From Imperialibacter sp040222385 (GTDB lineage: Bacteria > Bacteroidota > Bacteroidia > Cytophagales > Cyclobacteriaceae), in NCBI RefSeq assembly GCF_040222385.1, contig NZ_JAVKDF010000022.1, positions 496,001 through 560,000 of the forward strand: a stretch of 64,000 nt of DNA, in the 5' to 3' direction. Within the stretch, counting starts at the first letter, position 1, and the number at the start of each line of letters is the position of its first letter. Under the pieces are notes generated by a model. The model saw nothing but the letters and a program-made list of their open reading frames with translations. It had not been told where the DNA came from and ran no database searches. Position numbers and translations under genes: made by a program. Shown here one piece after another: positions 1 to 7,427 of the stretch.

Positions 1-1321
1 CATTGAGAAAGGCTGCTTTTTGATAGGCCTTTTTGATCCGCTGACTTCCCAGGCCCACTTTCTCGAAATAGGCCAGCGCCCTGTCGTAGTTGCTGGAGTT
101 GACGTAGGCCTCGGCTATCATGTCCTGCGCATCTCCCTTGTCGGACGACTGAGGATACTCCCGCATGTATTTTTCAAGCACAGGAATCGCCTGTTCGTAG
201 TTCCCCAGGTCCATGTGCACCTGCGCCAACTTAAACATAGCCCGTTCCTTTACCTTCTCGTCGTATTCAGTGTCGGCAGCTTGCTGGTAGGCACTTACTG
301 CAAATGACTTATTGCCCTCCATGATGTAAAGATCGCCCAGGTAATAAGAGGCAGCCTGCCCTATTTCATCTTTCTCCAGGGCCACATACTTAAAGTTCTC
401 AATAGCTTTGGCGGGCTGTTTTGCCTGCATATAGCTGTAAGAAATCCTGAAGAGCACCGGCGCAACAGGCTTCTTGCGCATGGGCTTCATGTACTGCTCA
501 TAATAAGGCAAAGCTTTTGCGTAGTCTTTCTGCTCGTAGTAAGCTTCGGCAGCATATAAAGCAATCTGATCAACATTCTTCGCTTCTTTCGTGCCCGTCA
601 GGTAAGGCCTCGTATAGCTGGTCAGCTCTTTGAAATCATTTTTTCTGTACAGTGTGGCGGCTACCAACTCAGGAACAATCGTTTCATAGCCGTCGCTTTC
701 TCCTGCCACCCTAAGGTCAGCCAGGGCATTGTCATATTGCTTGAGCTGGAAGTAGATGTAGCCTGCGTAGTAATGGGCTGGCGCTTTATATTCTCCATCC
801 GACTTCTTCACCAAATTGAAATGCGGCAAAGCCTCATCGAACTTTTTCAGTGTGAAAAGCGAAAAACCCCAATGGAAGTAAAATTCAGGTCTTTCAGCCG
901 TGGGAAGGCGCTCAGGTTTGGCTTTGGCGTAGAACTCTGCCGCATTGCTGTAGTTTTCCTGACGGTAATAGAAGTTGCCAACCTCATAGTAGCCCGTAAG
1001 GGCCCTTGGATGGTTGGGATACTCAGTAAGAAATCTCTCAAAAAGACCTTCTGCATCAGCATGCTGGAGTGAAAGGCCACAAAACGCTTGAAAATAGAGC
1101 GCATCGGCTACATTCGAACCGGCTGGCTCTCCCCTCAAATATGCCTCGAAAGACTTTCGGGCTGCAGCAAACTTGTTTTGATTAAACAAGCTTACCCCCT
1201 GCTGGTAAAAATTCCCTTCACGGGAGTCGCTGATAGATGTTTGGGCCAATAGCAGGTCAAAGCTGCCCGCAAACATCACGGCGATCAATATTAGAATACC
1301 TTTCCTTATCTGTTTGGTCAC
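1..1321 (-). CDS. TPR-repeat secreted/periplasmic protein, partial (C-terminus outside window)
   Basis: An open frame runs from a GTG at 1321 to the window edge without a stop. An in-frame TAA lies just upstream, so GTG is the only plausible start. The N-terminus has basic residues, a hydrophobic stretch and an AQT signal-peptidase-like site around residue 28. The rest is tetratricopeptide units (patterns such as AARKSFEAYL, NYSNAAEFYAKA, DYAKALPYYEQY, NYEQAIPVLEKY). TPR proteins scaffold other proteins, and in Bacteroidota they are often periplasmic or outer-membrane associated. It begins 29 bases after holA stops and may be co-transcribed with it. The specific role is unknown. Confidence 0.85.
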   Translation of the reverse strand, partial: MTKQIRKGILILIAVMFAGSFDLLLAQTSISDSREGNFYQQGVSLFNQNKFAAARKSFEAYLRGEPAGSNVADALYFQAFCGLSLQHADAEGLFERFLTEYPNHPRALTGYYEVGNFYYRQENYSNAAEFYAKAKPERLPTAERPEFYFHWGFSLFTLKKFDEALPHFNLVKKSDGEYKAPAHYYAGYIYFQLKQYDNALADLRVAGESDGYETIVPELVAATLYRKNDFKELTSYTRPYLTGTKEAKNVDQIALYAAEAYYEQKDYAKALPYYEQYMKPMRKKPVAPVLFRISYSYMQAKQPAKAIENFKYVALEKDEIGQAASYYLGDLYIMEGNKSFAVSAYQQAADTEYDEKVKERAMFKLAQVHMDLGNYEQAIPVLEKYMREYPQSSDKGDAQDMIAEAYVNSSNYDRALAYFEKVGLGSQRIKKAYQKAAFLN

Positions 1322-1350
1322 TTGAAAGTAGGTTTAACCCCTTGAACGAT

Positions 1351-2373
1351 TTAATGCATCAACTTGTATACCAATTCTTTCATTAAATCCTCTTCACTGA
1401 TTGAATTGCTGGTAACGCCCTTTGCCTGAAGGTCAGCGTTTTTCAGCAAATGGATATTGCGAATAACCATCATAGCGCTGTAGTTTCTGGCTGCCACCTT
1501 GTACTCTTTCACAAAGAACGGAGAAACTCCTATTTTTCGTGCAAGTTCGTCGTCGGACGCCTGGTTATTTTTGTGCAAGAGCAGCAGCTTGGTGAAGTAA
1601 GTGAACAGAATGACCAAAAGCGGGATAACTGGGTGACTCTTCGTGTTGGCTCCAAAGTACTGGACAATTTGAAAAGCCTTTTTATGGTCTTTCATCCCAA
1701 TGGCCTTCTGAAGCTCAAATTCATTAAAGTCTTTGCTGATGCCCACAAACCGCTGGATATGATGCTCATCCACCACCGTATCACCAGGCAGGTTGACCTT
1801 CACTTTCTTCAGCTCGTTATGTATCCTTTCAAGGTTGTTACCAATATGCTCTGAAAGCATATACACAGCTTTTTCGCTCAACTTTAGCTGAAGGTCGGCG
1901 GCAAACACCTTGATCCACTCAGGCACCTTGTTGTCGTAAATCCTTTTCTCAGCCAGCACCACACAAGCCTTCTCCAATTCCTTGGCCAGCTTTTTCCGGG
2001 CATCTATGGTTTTGTATTTATAACAAAATACCAGCACTGTACTTATGTTGGGCTTCTCAAGATAGGCAGTTAGTGCCTTTTCACCTTCCTCCCTGTTTAG
2101 GTCAGAAATATCCTGCGCTTCCTTCACAAGCACCACCCGCCGCTCTGCCATCATCGGAAACTGGCGGGCATGGTTCAAAATATCGATGATCTTGTTTTCC
2201 TTACCGTAAAGCACTGTTTGATTAAAACCCTTCAAGCTCTCATCAAGAGCATGCTGCTCAATATAGTCGCCTATTGAATCAATAAAGAAGGGTTCTTCTC
2301 CCTGGAGCCAATAAATAGGCGCATAAGTATTGGATTTTATGTCTTTGAGAATTTCGTGGTAGCCTTTAGGCAT
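1351..2373 (-). CDS. holA: DNA polymerase III subunit delta
   Basis: This 340-residue protein matches HolA in length and layout. The N-terminal region contains the typical 'PIYWLQGEEPFFID' opening and a Rossmann-like AAA+ fold without a working Walker A motif. It is followed by 'RRVVLVKEAQDI', 'LVFCYKYKTIDARKKLAKELEK' spread over the middle domain, and a helical C-terminal collar domain. Delta opens the beta sliding clamp within the clamp-loader complex at the replication fork. The ATG at 2373 agrees with the family N-terminus. The neighbour downstream is the TPR gene, so the two may form a small operon. Confidence 0.93.
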   Translation of the reverse strand: MPKGYHEILKDIKSNTYAPIYWLQGEEPFFIDSIGDYIEQHALDESLKGFNQTVLYGKENKIIDILNHARQFPMMAERRVVLVKEAQDISDLNREEGEKALTAYLEKPNISTVLVFCYKYKTIDARKKLAKELEKACVVLAEKRIYDNKVPEWIKVFAADLQLKLSEKAVYMLSEHIGNNLERIHNELKKVKVNLPGDTVVDEHHIQRFVGISKDFNEFELQKAIGMKDHKKAFQIVQYFGANTKSHPVIPLLVILFTYFTKLLLLHKNNQASDDELARKIGVSPFFVKEYKVAARNYSAMMVIRNIHLLKNADLQAKGVTSNSISEEDLMKELVYKLMH

Positions 2374-2676
2374 GAAAAGCGGATTGATTTATTCGGCTGC
2401 TAAGATAGTTACTTAGAACAAAAGTGAAGACTGCCCCTTCAGGATTATCTCTTTTGGCTGATAAAAGGTAAGGTTTGACCCGATCTTCCATTTAATGCCA
2501 GTAAATGTATAACAGGCGCTAAAAATTACATTCGCTGCAAAGCCCATAAACATACTCAATCGCAAATACCAGCCGCATTTAAGCGTCATTACATTGCTAA
2601 TTGGCAAGAATTACCCAAAACCTTACACCAATAATACTTCACTTTAAATGAGCGAATACGCCGATCCAATGTAGCA
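2374..2676. other. Intergenic stretch between divergent holA and microprotein genes
   Basis: About 300 bases separate the start of holA from the first microprotein promoter. A 64-codon minus-strand frame (2413-2607) is present, but I see no family resemblance or start context to support it. The stretch is A/T-rich and presumably holds the holA promoter. I see no repeat or RNA gene in it. Confidence 0.5.
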
Positions 2677-2684
2677 TACCTTTG
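2677..2684 (+). promoter_or_regulatory. Bacteroidota-type -7 element (TACCTTTG) of first microprotein gene
   Basis: TACCTTTG fits the Bacteroidota sigma-ABfr -7 consensus TAnnTTTG exactly and lies 30 bases before the ATG at 2715. The same eight bases precede the second microprotein gene. I do not see a clear -33 TTTG at the usual spacing. Confidence 0.55.
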
Positions 2685-2714
2685 AAATATCAAAAAACAA
2701 AAATCTTTACAGCT

Positions 2715-2810
2715 ATGAGAATTCAATACAGATTTGCCAACTTCAACCACCTTGGATTAATGATCGTTGAGATGTTCAGAGGGAAAAGAAAGAGGAATCA
2801 CTCGATCTAA
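2715..2810 (+). CDS. 31-residue basic microprotein A (paralogue of microprotein B)
   Basis: This short frame encodes 31 residues. It aligns end to end, without gaps, with the 31-residue product at 2920-3015. Shared positions include the initial Met-Arg, then NHLG, IVE, a Phe, GK and alternating Lys/Arg near the end (pattern NHLGxxIVExFxGKxKx). The central part can form an amphipathic helix ending in a cationic tail. A TACCTTTG promoter element precedes it and a hairpin followed by TTTT comes after it. I recognise no family. The duplication with conservation of length and motif is the main evidence that it is a real gene. A role in membrane or nucleic-acid binding would be a guess from the charge pattern. 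Confidence 0.7.
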   Translation: MRIQYRFANFNHLGLMIVEMFRGKRKRNHSI

Positions 2811-2818
2811 AAAGTTTC

Positions 2819-2870
2819 GACGACTACCAGGTGTCCTCTGTCCCGGTGAAACACCAGTTGGTCGTCTTTT
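2819..2870 (+). terminator. Hairpin plus T-run between the two microprotein genes
   Basis: Arms of 16 bases (2819-2834 and 2851-2866) pair with about two mismatches and one G-T pair around a 16-base loop. They are followed directly by TTTT at 2867-2870. The hairpin begins 8 bases after the stop codon of microprotein A, as expected for an intrinsic terminator, so each microprotein gene appears to be its own transcription unit. Confidence 0.6.
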
Positions 2871-2894
2871 ACCCATCAGCAGTTTAATAGATCA

Positions 2895-2902
2895 TACCTT
2901 TG
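2895..2902 (+). promoter_or_regulatory. Bacteroidota-type -7 element (TACCTTTG) of second microprotein gene
   Basis: An exact TACCTTTG lies 17 bases before the ATG at 2920. It repeats the element seen in front of the first microprotein gene, which suggests the promoter was duplicated along with the gene or that both are under the same sigma factor. Confidence 0.55.
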
Positions 2903-2919
2903 TCAAAAAATTAGAAATC

Positions 2920-3015
2920 ATGAGATTAAAATCAGCAATAAGAGACTTGAATCATCTGGGAATGGTTATCGTAGAAATCTTCAAAGGGAAGAAGAAGAAG
3001 GCGGCCTCCAAATAA
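2920..3015 (+). CDS. 31-residue basic microprotein B (paralogue of microprotein A)
   Basis: The product has 31 residues, the same length as microprotein A. It keeps the NHLG, IVE, Phe and GK positions and ends in a run of lysines followed by AASK. The start at 2920 follows an A-rich leader and the promoter element at 2895-2902. The frame can be extended upstream to 2767, but that extension would read through the terminator hairpin and has no counterpart in microprotein A. A 9-base-spaced hairpin with 8-base arms (3025-3032, 3048-3055) follows. The family is unknown to me. Confidence 0.7.
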   Translation: MRLKSAIRDLNHLGMVIVEIFKGKKKKAASK

Positions 3016-3024
3016 TAACTCTCT

Positions 3025-3055
3025 AAAAGTACAGACAGAAATATTTTGTACTTTT
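3025..3055 (+). terminator. Hairpin after microprotein B
   Basis: Perfect 8-base arms AAAAGTAC / GTACTTTT (3025-3032 and 3048-3055) enclose a 15-base loop. The descending arm ends in TTTT. This is a plausible weak intrinsic terminator for microprotein B. Confidence 0.45.
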
Positions 3056-3364
3056 AAAAGAAAACTTCCTCGAAAACGCTCCAACGGGACGTCGTGCAGA
3101 TACAGATCATAACAAAAGTAACCGAAGCCGACAAGTTGCTTGATGCTGTAGTGCATGATAACTTGGAGTTTTTTGAGTTAAAGCTAGAAACTAAAAATAT
3201 TTAAGGGTGGAGAGCATTTGGCTATATAAATAGTCATATGGCTTGTTGCAAAATTTATAGTTTGAAAAAAAGTAACGATAAATTTTGCAGACAAAGATTA
3301 CAATTTGCGATTATTACACAGTAAATTGTTCATCTGAACAAGTTCACTCTAAAACGACAGACTA
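3056..3364. other. Non-coding stretch before the TerB-like gene
   Basis: About 300 A/T-rich bases contain no frame with a start codon that I can support. A short open stretch read from a GTG at about 3094 to a TAA near 3204 has no recognisable similarity. Regulatory sequence for the TerB-like gene at 3365 is expected near the end of this stretch. Confidence 0.4.
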
Positions 3365-3760
3365 ATGAATGTTAGAAAACACCTGAGTGCCCTGATAGGA
3401 CTTGCACTTGTTGACCATGACTTTTCTGATAATGAGAAGCATTTAATACTGTCTATTGGGAAGGCACACAAAATAAGTGAGAGAGAGATTGAGGAGTTGA
3501 TTCTGCGTCCGGAAAAGGTAGATATGGACTCGCTAAATGACGACCAGAAATTTGAGTTGCTTTATGACTTGGTGTTGCTGATGAAAGTTGACAGAGAGGT
3601 ATATTATAGTGAGATTAACTATTGCCAGGAAATAGCCACGAGGCTTGGTTTTGACAAAGCCGTAATCGCTGAACTCTCTTCGAAAATATATTCTGATCCA
3701 GCCATCACATCCGACAAAGCGCATTTAAGACAGAAAGTTCTTGCGTTTAAGAAGGCATAA
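3365..3760 (+). CDS. TerB-like helical protein
   Basis: This 131-residue protein is predicted to be all-helical. It has the TerB-type pattern: an early 'ALIGLALVDHDFSDNE' segment with acidic residues, a second acidic repeat 'LMKVDREVYYSE', and a following LGF motif. TerB-fold proteins (tellurite-resistance-related, COG3793 and relatives) are thought to bind metal through paired acidic helices and to take part in stress or membrane-associated signalling. It stands alone and is followed by a strong terminator. The family call is reasonable; the function is not established. Confidence 0.65.
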   Translation: MNVRKHLSALIGLALVDHDFSDNEKHLILSIGKAHKISEREIEELILRPEKVDMDSLNDDQKFELLYDLVLLMKVDREVYYSEINYCQEIATRLGFDKAVIAELSSKIYSDPAITSDKAHLRQKVLAFKKA

Positions 3761-3783
3761 CCAGATTTAAAATCTTAAATGTA

Positions 3784-3806
3784 GGCTCACTAGTGAGCCT
3801 TTTTTT
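3784..3806 (+). terminator. Intrinsic terminator after TerB-like gene
   Basis: A perfect 8-base-arm inverted repeat, GGCTCACT / AGTGAGCC (3784-3799), is followed by seven T residues. It ends at the stop codon of the convergent MaoC gene, so it mainly serves the plus-strand TerB-like gene. Confidence 0.85.
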
Positions 3807-4257
3807 ATGCCATTAGCAGCGTAATAGTTTCCGCTACCAATGCATCTTTTTCACTTCCTTCTAACTCCAGGTTGTTCTTAGTGAATAGTTTAATGCCAGA
3901 AGATCCCTCCTCTATTTTTAATAGCTTTGTCTTCAACCTCACCCTGGCATTTACTGGCACTGGTGCAAGAAATCTGATCTTTTCACTACCGTAATTGATC
4001 GCCATAGCTGCCAGTTTAAACTCAACAAGCTGCGCTTTCAGCCTGGGAAGAAGTGAAAGCAGGAAGAAGCCATGAACGATAGTTGTGCCGAAGGCCGAGG
4101 CAGCCGCCCTGGAAGTATCCACATGAATCCACTGGTGGTCGCCGGTAGCAGCCGCAAATGCATTGATCATGCCCTGGTCTATCTTCAGCCAGTCAGAGGT
4201 TCCTATCTCCTGCCCTACCAGAGCCTCCATTTGCTCAATGCTGGTAATTTCGATCAT
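3805..4257 (-). CDS. MaoC-like (R)-specific enoyl-CoA hydratase/dehydratase
   Basis: This 150-residue single hot-dog domain carries the hydratase-2 signature region 'FAAATGDHQWIHVD' (Asp and His catalytic positions, residues about 34-47), followed by 'GTTIVHGFFLLSLLPRL'. MaoC-like enzymes hydrate trans-2-enoyl-CoA to (R)-3-hydroxyacyl-CoA in the cytoplasm. Its ATG overlaps the stop of the upstream permease gene by one base (TAATG), so translation of the two is probably coupled. Why a hydratase is coupled to an amino-acid permease is not clear from the sequence. Confidence 0.85.
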   Translation of the reverse strand: MIEITSIEQMEALVGQEIGTSDWLKIDQGMINAFAAATGDHQWIHVDTSRAAASAFGTTIVHGFFLLSLLPRLKAQLVEFKLAAMAINYGSEKIRFLAPVPVNARVRLKTKLLKIEEGSSGIKLFTKNNLELEGSEKDALVAETITLLMA

Positions 4258-5594
4258 TAGCGCTTCTTTGAGTTAATCTTTCTTAAAAAGAGGAAAATGG
4301 GAAATCCAGCTAATAAAAACAAGGTGCTCACCAGGGCCGCCATCGGGTTTTCTAAAAGGGCGTTGAAAGAAACGATAAGAAGAAAGAGAATAAACACGAC
4401 AGGAATGACGGGATAGAGCGGCACCTTGAATCCACTGTACGGTTCGTCTTTCATCTTTTTCCGGAGTACAAAAATAGCAGCGGCAGCCGTTGCCAGTATC
4501 AGTGTATCGTTGAACATCACAAGGTTGATGATCTGGTCGAACTTACCCTGCGTGATGATAAAAAACAGCACCAGACCGGTAAATATTGACAGGGCAAACT
4601 CCTGTACCTGAGTTTTGGGGTTGACCTTCATAAACAGTCTGGGTACGGCATCGTCCTGTGCCATGGCGTGGTAGGCCCTGGGTAGCTGCATCAGTGTGGC
4701 ATTGATGAAGCCCAGCACCGAAATAAATATCGTGACAGACACGATCCTTCTTCCTACTTCTCCGAACACCACCTCAGCCATGTCGGCAGCGATGAGGTTG
4801 GCAGATTTAACACCTTCAAAGCCAAGCACGGCCACATAACCCAGGTTAATGGACAAATAGAGAAAGAAAATAATGGCGACCCCTCCTATCACTGCCCTTG
4901 GAAAGTTTTTTCTGGGGTTGATCACGTCGCCGCCCATATTCATGATCGACTGATAGCCTCCACAGGTATAAAAGACAGATATCAGGGCGATACCGATGCC
5001 TGCGAAACTGAATGCTGAAGGTTCTGTTCTAACTGTGGCCTCTGCAACTTCCGGTGCAAGGAGCCCCAAACCGCTAAAAAGCAAGATCATCACAATCTTG
5101 ATCACCGTAATTGCATTCAAAACCCTGGCCCCCATCTTAAGCCCTGCAAAATTGATAAGGAACAACAACACAATGATCATTCCAGCGAGCCATTGGAGAC
5201 CTGTTTCTCCCTGAAAAAACGTCATGGGAACAAAAGGTTGAATGTACTCCGAGCCAAGTATGGCCACCGCAGCCATGCCGGCCCCCTGCACCAATATGAT
5301 CCCTATCCAGTTGAGCATGAAGGCCAGCGCAGGATGGAAACTTTCTGACACGACCTTATAGTACCCGCCCGCCATGGGCTTTCGACAGCCAATTTCGGCG
5401 TACGTCAAGCCCCCAAAAAGGGCAATCACACCGCCTATTACCCAGGCCAGGAAGAAAGCAGACTCCGAGCCTGCCGCATTGGCTACCAGAGAGGGTGTGC
5501 GGAAAATGCCTATTCCAATCACCAAACTGACCACTATCATGGTGGTGTCGAACAAACCGAGCTTCGGCTCTATGTCGTTGATCTTGTCTTTCAT
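4257..5594 (-). CDS. APC-superfamily amino-acid permease
   Basis: The product has 445 residues with about 12 hydrophobic membrane segments. The first helix carries the APC signature around residues 20-35 (VIGIGIFRTPS), and the second has the consensus 'GLTYAEIG'. Such permeases move amino acids across the inner membrane by proton symport or exchange; the substrate cannot be read from the sequence. It is the first gene of a two-gene unit with the MaoC hydratase, joined by a one-base overlap. Confidence 0.88.
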   Translation of the reverse strand: MKDKINDIEPKLGLFDTTMIVVSLVIGIGIFRTPSLVANAAGSESAFFLAWVIGGVIALFGGLTYAEIGCRKPMAGGYYKVVSESFHPALAFMLNWIGIILVQGAGMAAVAILGSEYIQPFVPMTFFQGETGLQWLAGMIIVLLFLINFAGLKMGARVLNAITVIKIVMILLFSGLGLLAPEVAEATVRTEPSAFSFAGIGIALISVFYTCGGYQSIMNMGGDVINPRKNFPRAVIGGVAIIFFLYLSINLGYVAVLGFEGVKSANLIAADMAEVVFGEVGRRIVSVTIFISVLGFINATLMQLPRAYHAMAQDDAVPRLFMKVNPKTQVQEFALSIFTGLVLFFIITQGKFDQIINLVMFNDTLILATAAAAIFVLRKKMKDEPYSGFKVPLYPVIPVVFILFLLIVSFNALLENPMAALVSTLFLLAGFPIFLFLRKINSKKR

Positions 5595-5724
5595 CGTTGC
5601 CGAAAATAGGTATTTCGATCAAACAAATTGTACACAGCCCAATCAAAGGCATGATTCGACTTTAAATGGGGCAAATTCATGTCGTGGGTGTATTATTTAC
5701 TTATCTTCCCCTAAAAGACATCCA

Positions 5725-6492
5725 ATGACGATTCAGGAAAAATTCAGGCTCGATGGAAAAGTAGCTGTGATTACCGGGGCCAGCAAAGGTATCGGTGAGG
5801 CCATGGCGCTGGCCCTTGGGCAGGCAGGAGCCAAAGTGGTGGTGAGCAGCCGTAAGCAAGATGCCGTGAACGAGGTGGCTGAAAAGCTAAAGGCTGAGGG
5901 CATTGAAGCCATTGGCGTAGCTGCCAATGCAGGTGAAAAAGCTGACCTGGAAAACTTGCTGAAGGCGACCGAAAAGGCGTTTGGTGGTGTCGACATTATC
6001 ATCAACAACGCCGCCACCAATCCGGTGTTTGGCCCTGTAGTGCAAACAGATGAAGCCGCTTTTGACAAAATCATGCAGGTGAATGTAAAAGGGCCTTTTA
6101 TGCTGAGCAAGCTGGCTTTCCCCATCATGAAACAAAGTGGCGGCGGCTCGATTATCAACATCAGCAGCATTGAAGGTCTCAGTCCTGAGCCATTTATGGG
6201 CATGTATGCCGTAAGCAAGGCGGCGCTTATTTCGCTCACAAAGGTGTTTGCCAGGGAGTGGGGTGCAGCTGGCATCAGGGCCAACGTCATTTGTCCCGGG
6301 CTTATCCAAACCAAGTTCAGCCAGGGCCTGTGGGCTAATGAGGCCATTCTCAACAAGATAGTAAAAGAGCTGCCTATTGCCAGGATTGGTCAAACAGATG
6401 AAATGGCTGGACTGGCATTGTATCTCGCATCGGAAGCTTCCAGCTATACCACTGGCGGCGTGTTTGTGGCCGACGGCGGGTATACAATCTAA
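5725..6492 (+). CDS. SDR-family oxidoreductase
   Basis: This 255-residue classical short-chain dehydrogenase has the NAD(P)-binding TGASKGIG motif at residues 17-24, an NNAA motif, a catalytic Ser in 'INISSIEG', and YxxxK in 'MYAVSKAA'. It ends in 'VADGGYTI'. The frame is open further upstream, but the start at 5725 gives the normal N-terminus, with 'FRLDGKVAVITG' just after it, and avoids overlap with the divergent permease gene. The typical reaction is reversible 3-hydroxyacyl or alcohol/ketone oxidoreduction. The substrate is unknown. Confidence 0.9.
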   Translation: MTIQEKFRLDGKVAVITGASKGIGEAMALALGQAGAKVVVSSRKQDAVNEVAEKLKAEGIEAIGVAANAGEKADLENLLKATEKAFGGVDIIINNAATNPVFGPVVQTDEAAFDKIMQVNVKGPFMLSKLAFPIMKQSGGGSIINISSIEGLSPEPFMGMYAVSKAALISLTKVFAREWGAAGIRANVICPGLIQTKFSQGLWANEAILNKIVKELPIARIGQTDEMAGLALYLASEASSYTTGGVFVADGGYTI

Positions 6493-6634
6493 ATCGCATA
6501 ATAGCTACAAAACGAGAAACGGGCTGGTACCGCTACCGAGCAGTGATTCGGTGAAGAATATTGAAATAGAAAATGCAAAAATTTGGAAAAACACTAGTTT
6601 TGCTGTTCGCATCTGATTTTTGAAATAGACATAT

Positions 6635-7345
6635 ATGGGAAGAGCATTTGAATTCAGGAAAGCCAGAAAATTCAAAAGGTGGGGCCAAATGGCTAAAACA
6701 TTCACCAGAATAGGCAAGGACATTGTTATCGCTGTGAAAGCGAGCGGCCCCGATCCCAGCACAAACTCCCGGCTTCGTGCCCTGATACAAAATGCCAAGG
6801 CCGCCAACATGCCCAAGGACAACATTGACAGGGCAATAAAAAGGGCGATTTCAAAAGAGGAAAAAGATTACAAGGAGGTGGTTTACGAGGGCTATGGCCC
6901 CTACGGTGTGGCGATAGTGGTAGAAACTGCTACGGACAACCCTACCAGAACTGTGGCCAACGTAAGACATGCTTTCACCAAATACGGCGGCTCGCTCGGC
7001 ACCAGTGGCTGCCTTGATTTCCTTTTTGACAGAAAAAGCGTTTTCAAAATTGTGACGCCTGAAAACGTTGACCTGGAAGAGCTGGAATTGGAGATGATAG
7101 ACCTGGGCGTGGAAGAAGTGGAAGCCGAAGAAGAAAATGTTGTGCTATATGGCACTTTCGAGTCTTATGGTGCTATTCAACACTACCTGGAAGAAAAGGG
7201 ATATGAAATAGTGAATTCTGAGTTTGAACGTATTCCTGTCGACACCAAAGAGCTGACTGAAGAACAGGAAGCCGAAGTGCAGAAGATTTTTGAAAAGTTT
7301 GATGAGGACGACGATGTGCAGAGCTATTTTCATAATATGAAGTAG
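6635..7345 (+). CDS. YebC/PmpR-family protein
   Basis: This 236-residue protein opens with 'MGRAFEFRKARKFKRWGQMAK', close to the YebC start seen in Bacteroidota. It contains 'NMPKDNIDRAIKRA', then 'VYEGYGPYGVAIVVE' and 'TATDNPTRTVANVRHAF', which are the family hallmarks. YebC proteins were first described as transcriptional regulators and are now also linked to relieving ribosome stalling at proline-rich stretches. The gene stands alone and is followed by a terminator shared with the convergent DUF2911 gene. Confidence 0.92.
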   Translation: MGRAFEFRKARKFKRWGQMAKTFTRIGKDIVIAVKASGPDPSTNSRLRALIQNAKAANMPKDNIDRAIKRAISKEEKDYKEVVYEGYGPYGVAIVVETATDNPTRTVANVRHAFTKYGGSLGTSGCLDFLFDRKSVFKIVTPENVDLEELELEMIDLGVEEVEAEEENVVLYGTFESYGAIQHYLEEKGYEIVNSEFERIPVDTKELTEEQEAEVQKIFEKFDEDDDVQSYFHNMK

Positions 7346-7366
7346 CCGCCGCTGATTCACAATAAA

Positions 7367-7390
7367 GAAAGGCCCGAACCCGGGCCTTTC
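7367..7390. terminator. Bidirectional terminator between yebC-like and DUF2911 genes
   Basis: Perfect 10-base arms GAAAGGCCCG / CGGGCCTTTC enclose a 4-base loop between two convergent genes. Each arm ends in a T-rich run on its own strand, so it can serve both directions. Confidence 0.85.
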
Positions 7391-7427
7391 TCGTTTTAGT
7401 GCAATGTAGATTCTAATATAGCCTCCC

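Noticed and set aside
2413..2607. 64-codon minus-strand frame upstream of holA
   Set aside because: No family features, no sensible start context and A/T-rich intergenic position; most likely chance.
3055..3204. Open frame with GTG start (about 36 codons, ending ELKLETKNI)
   Set aside because: No ATG, no homologue recognised and no conserved partner; too weak to call a gene or remnant.
5374..5724. N-terminal extension of the SDR frame
   Set aside because: It is antisense to the permease gene and the family N-terminus begins at 5725.
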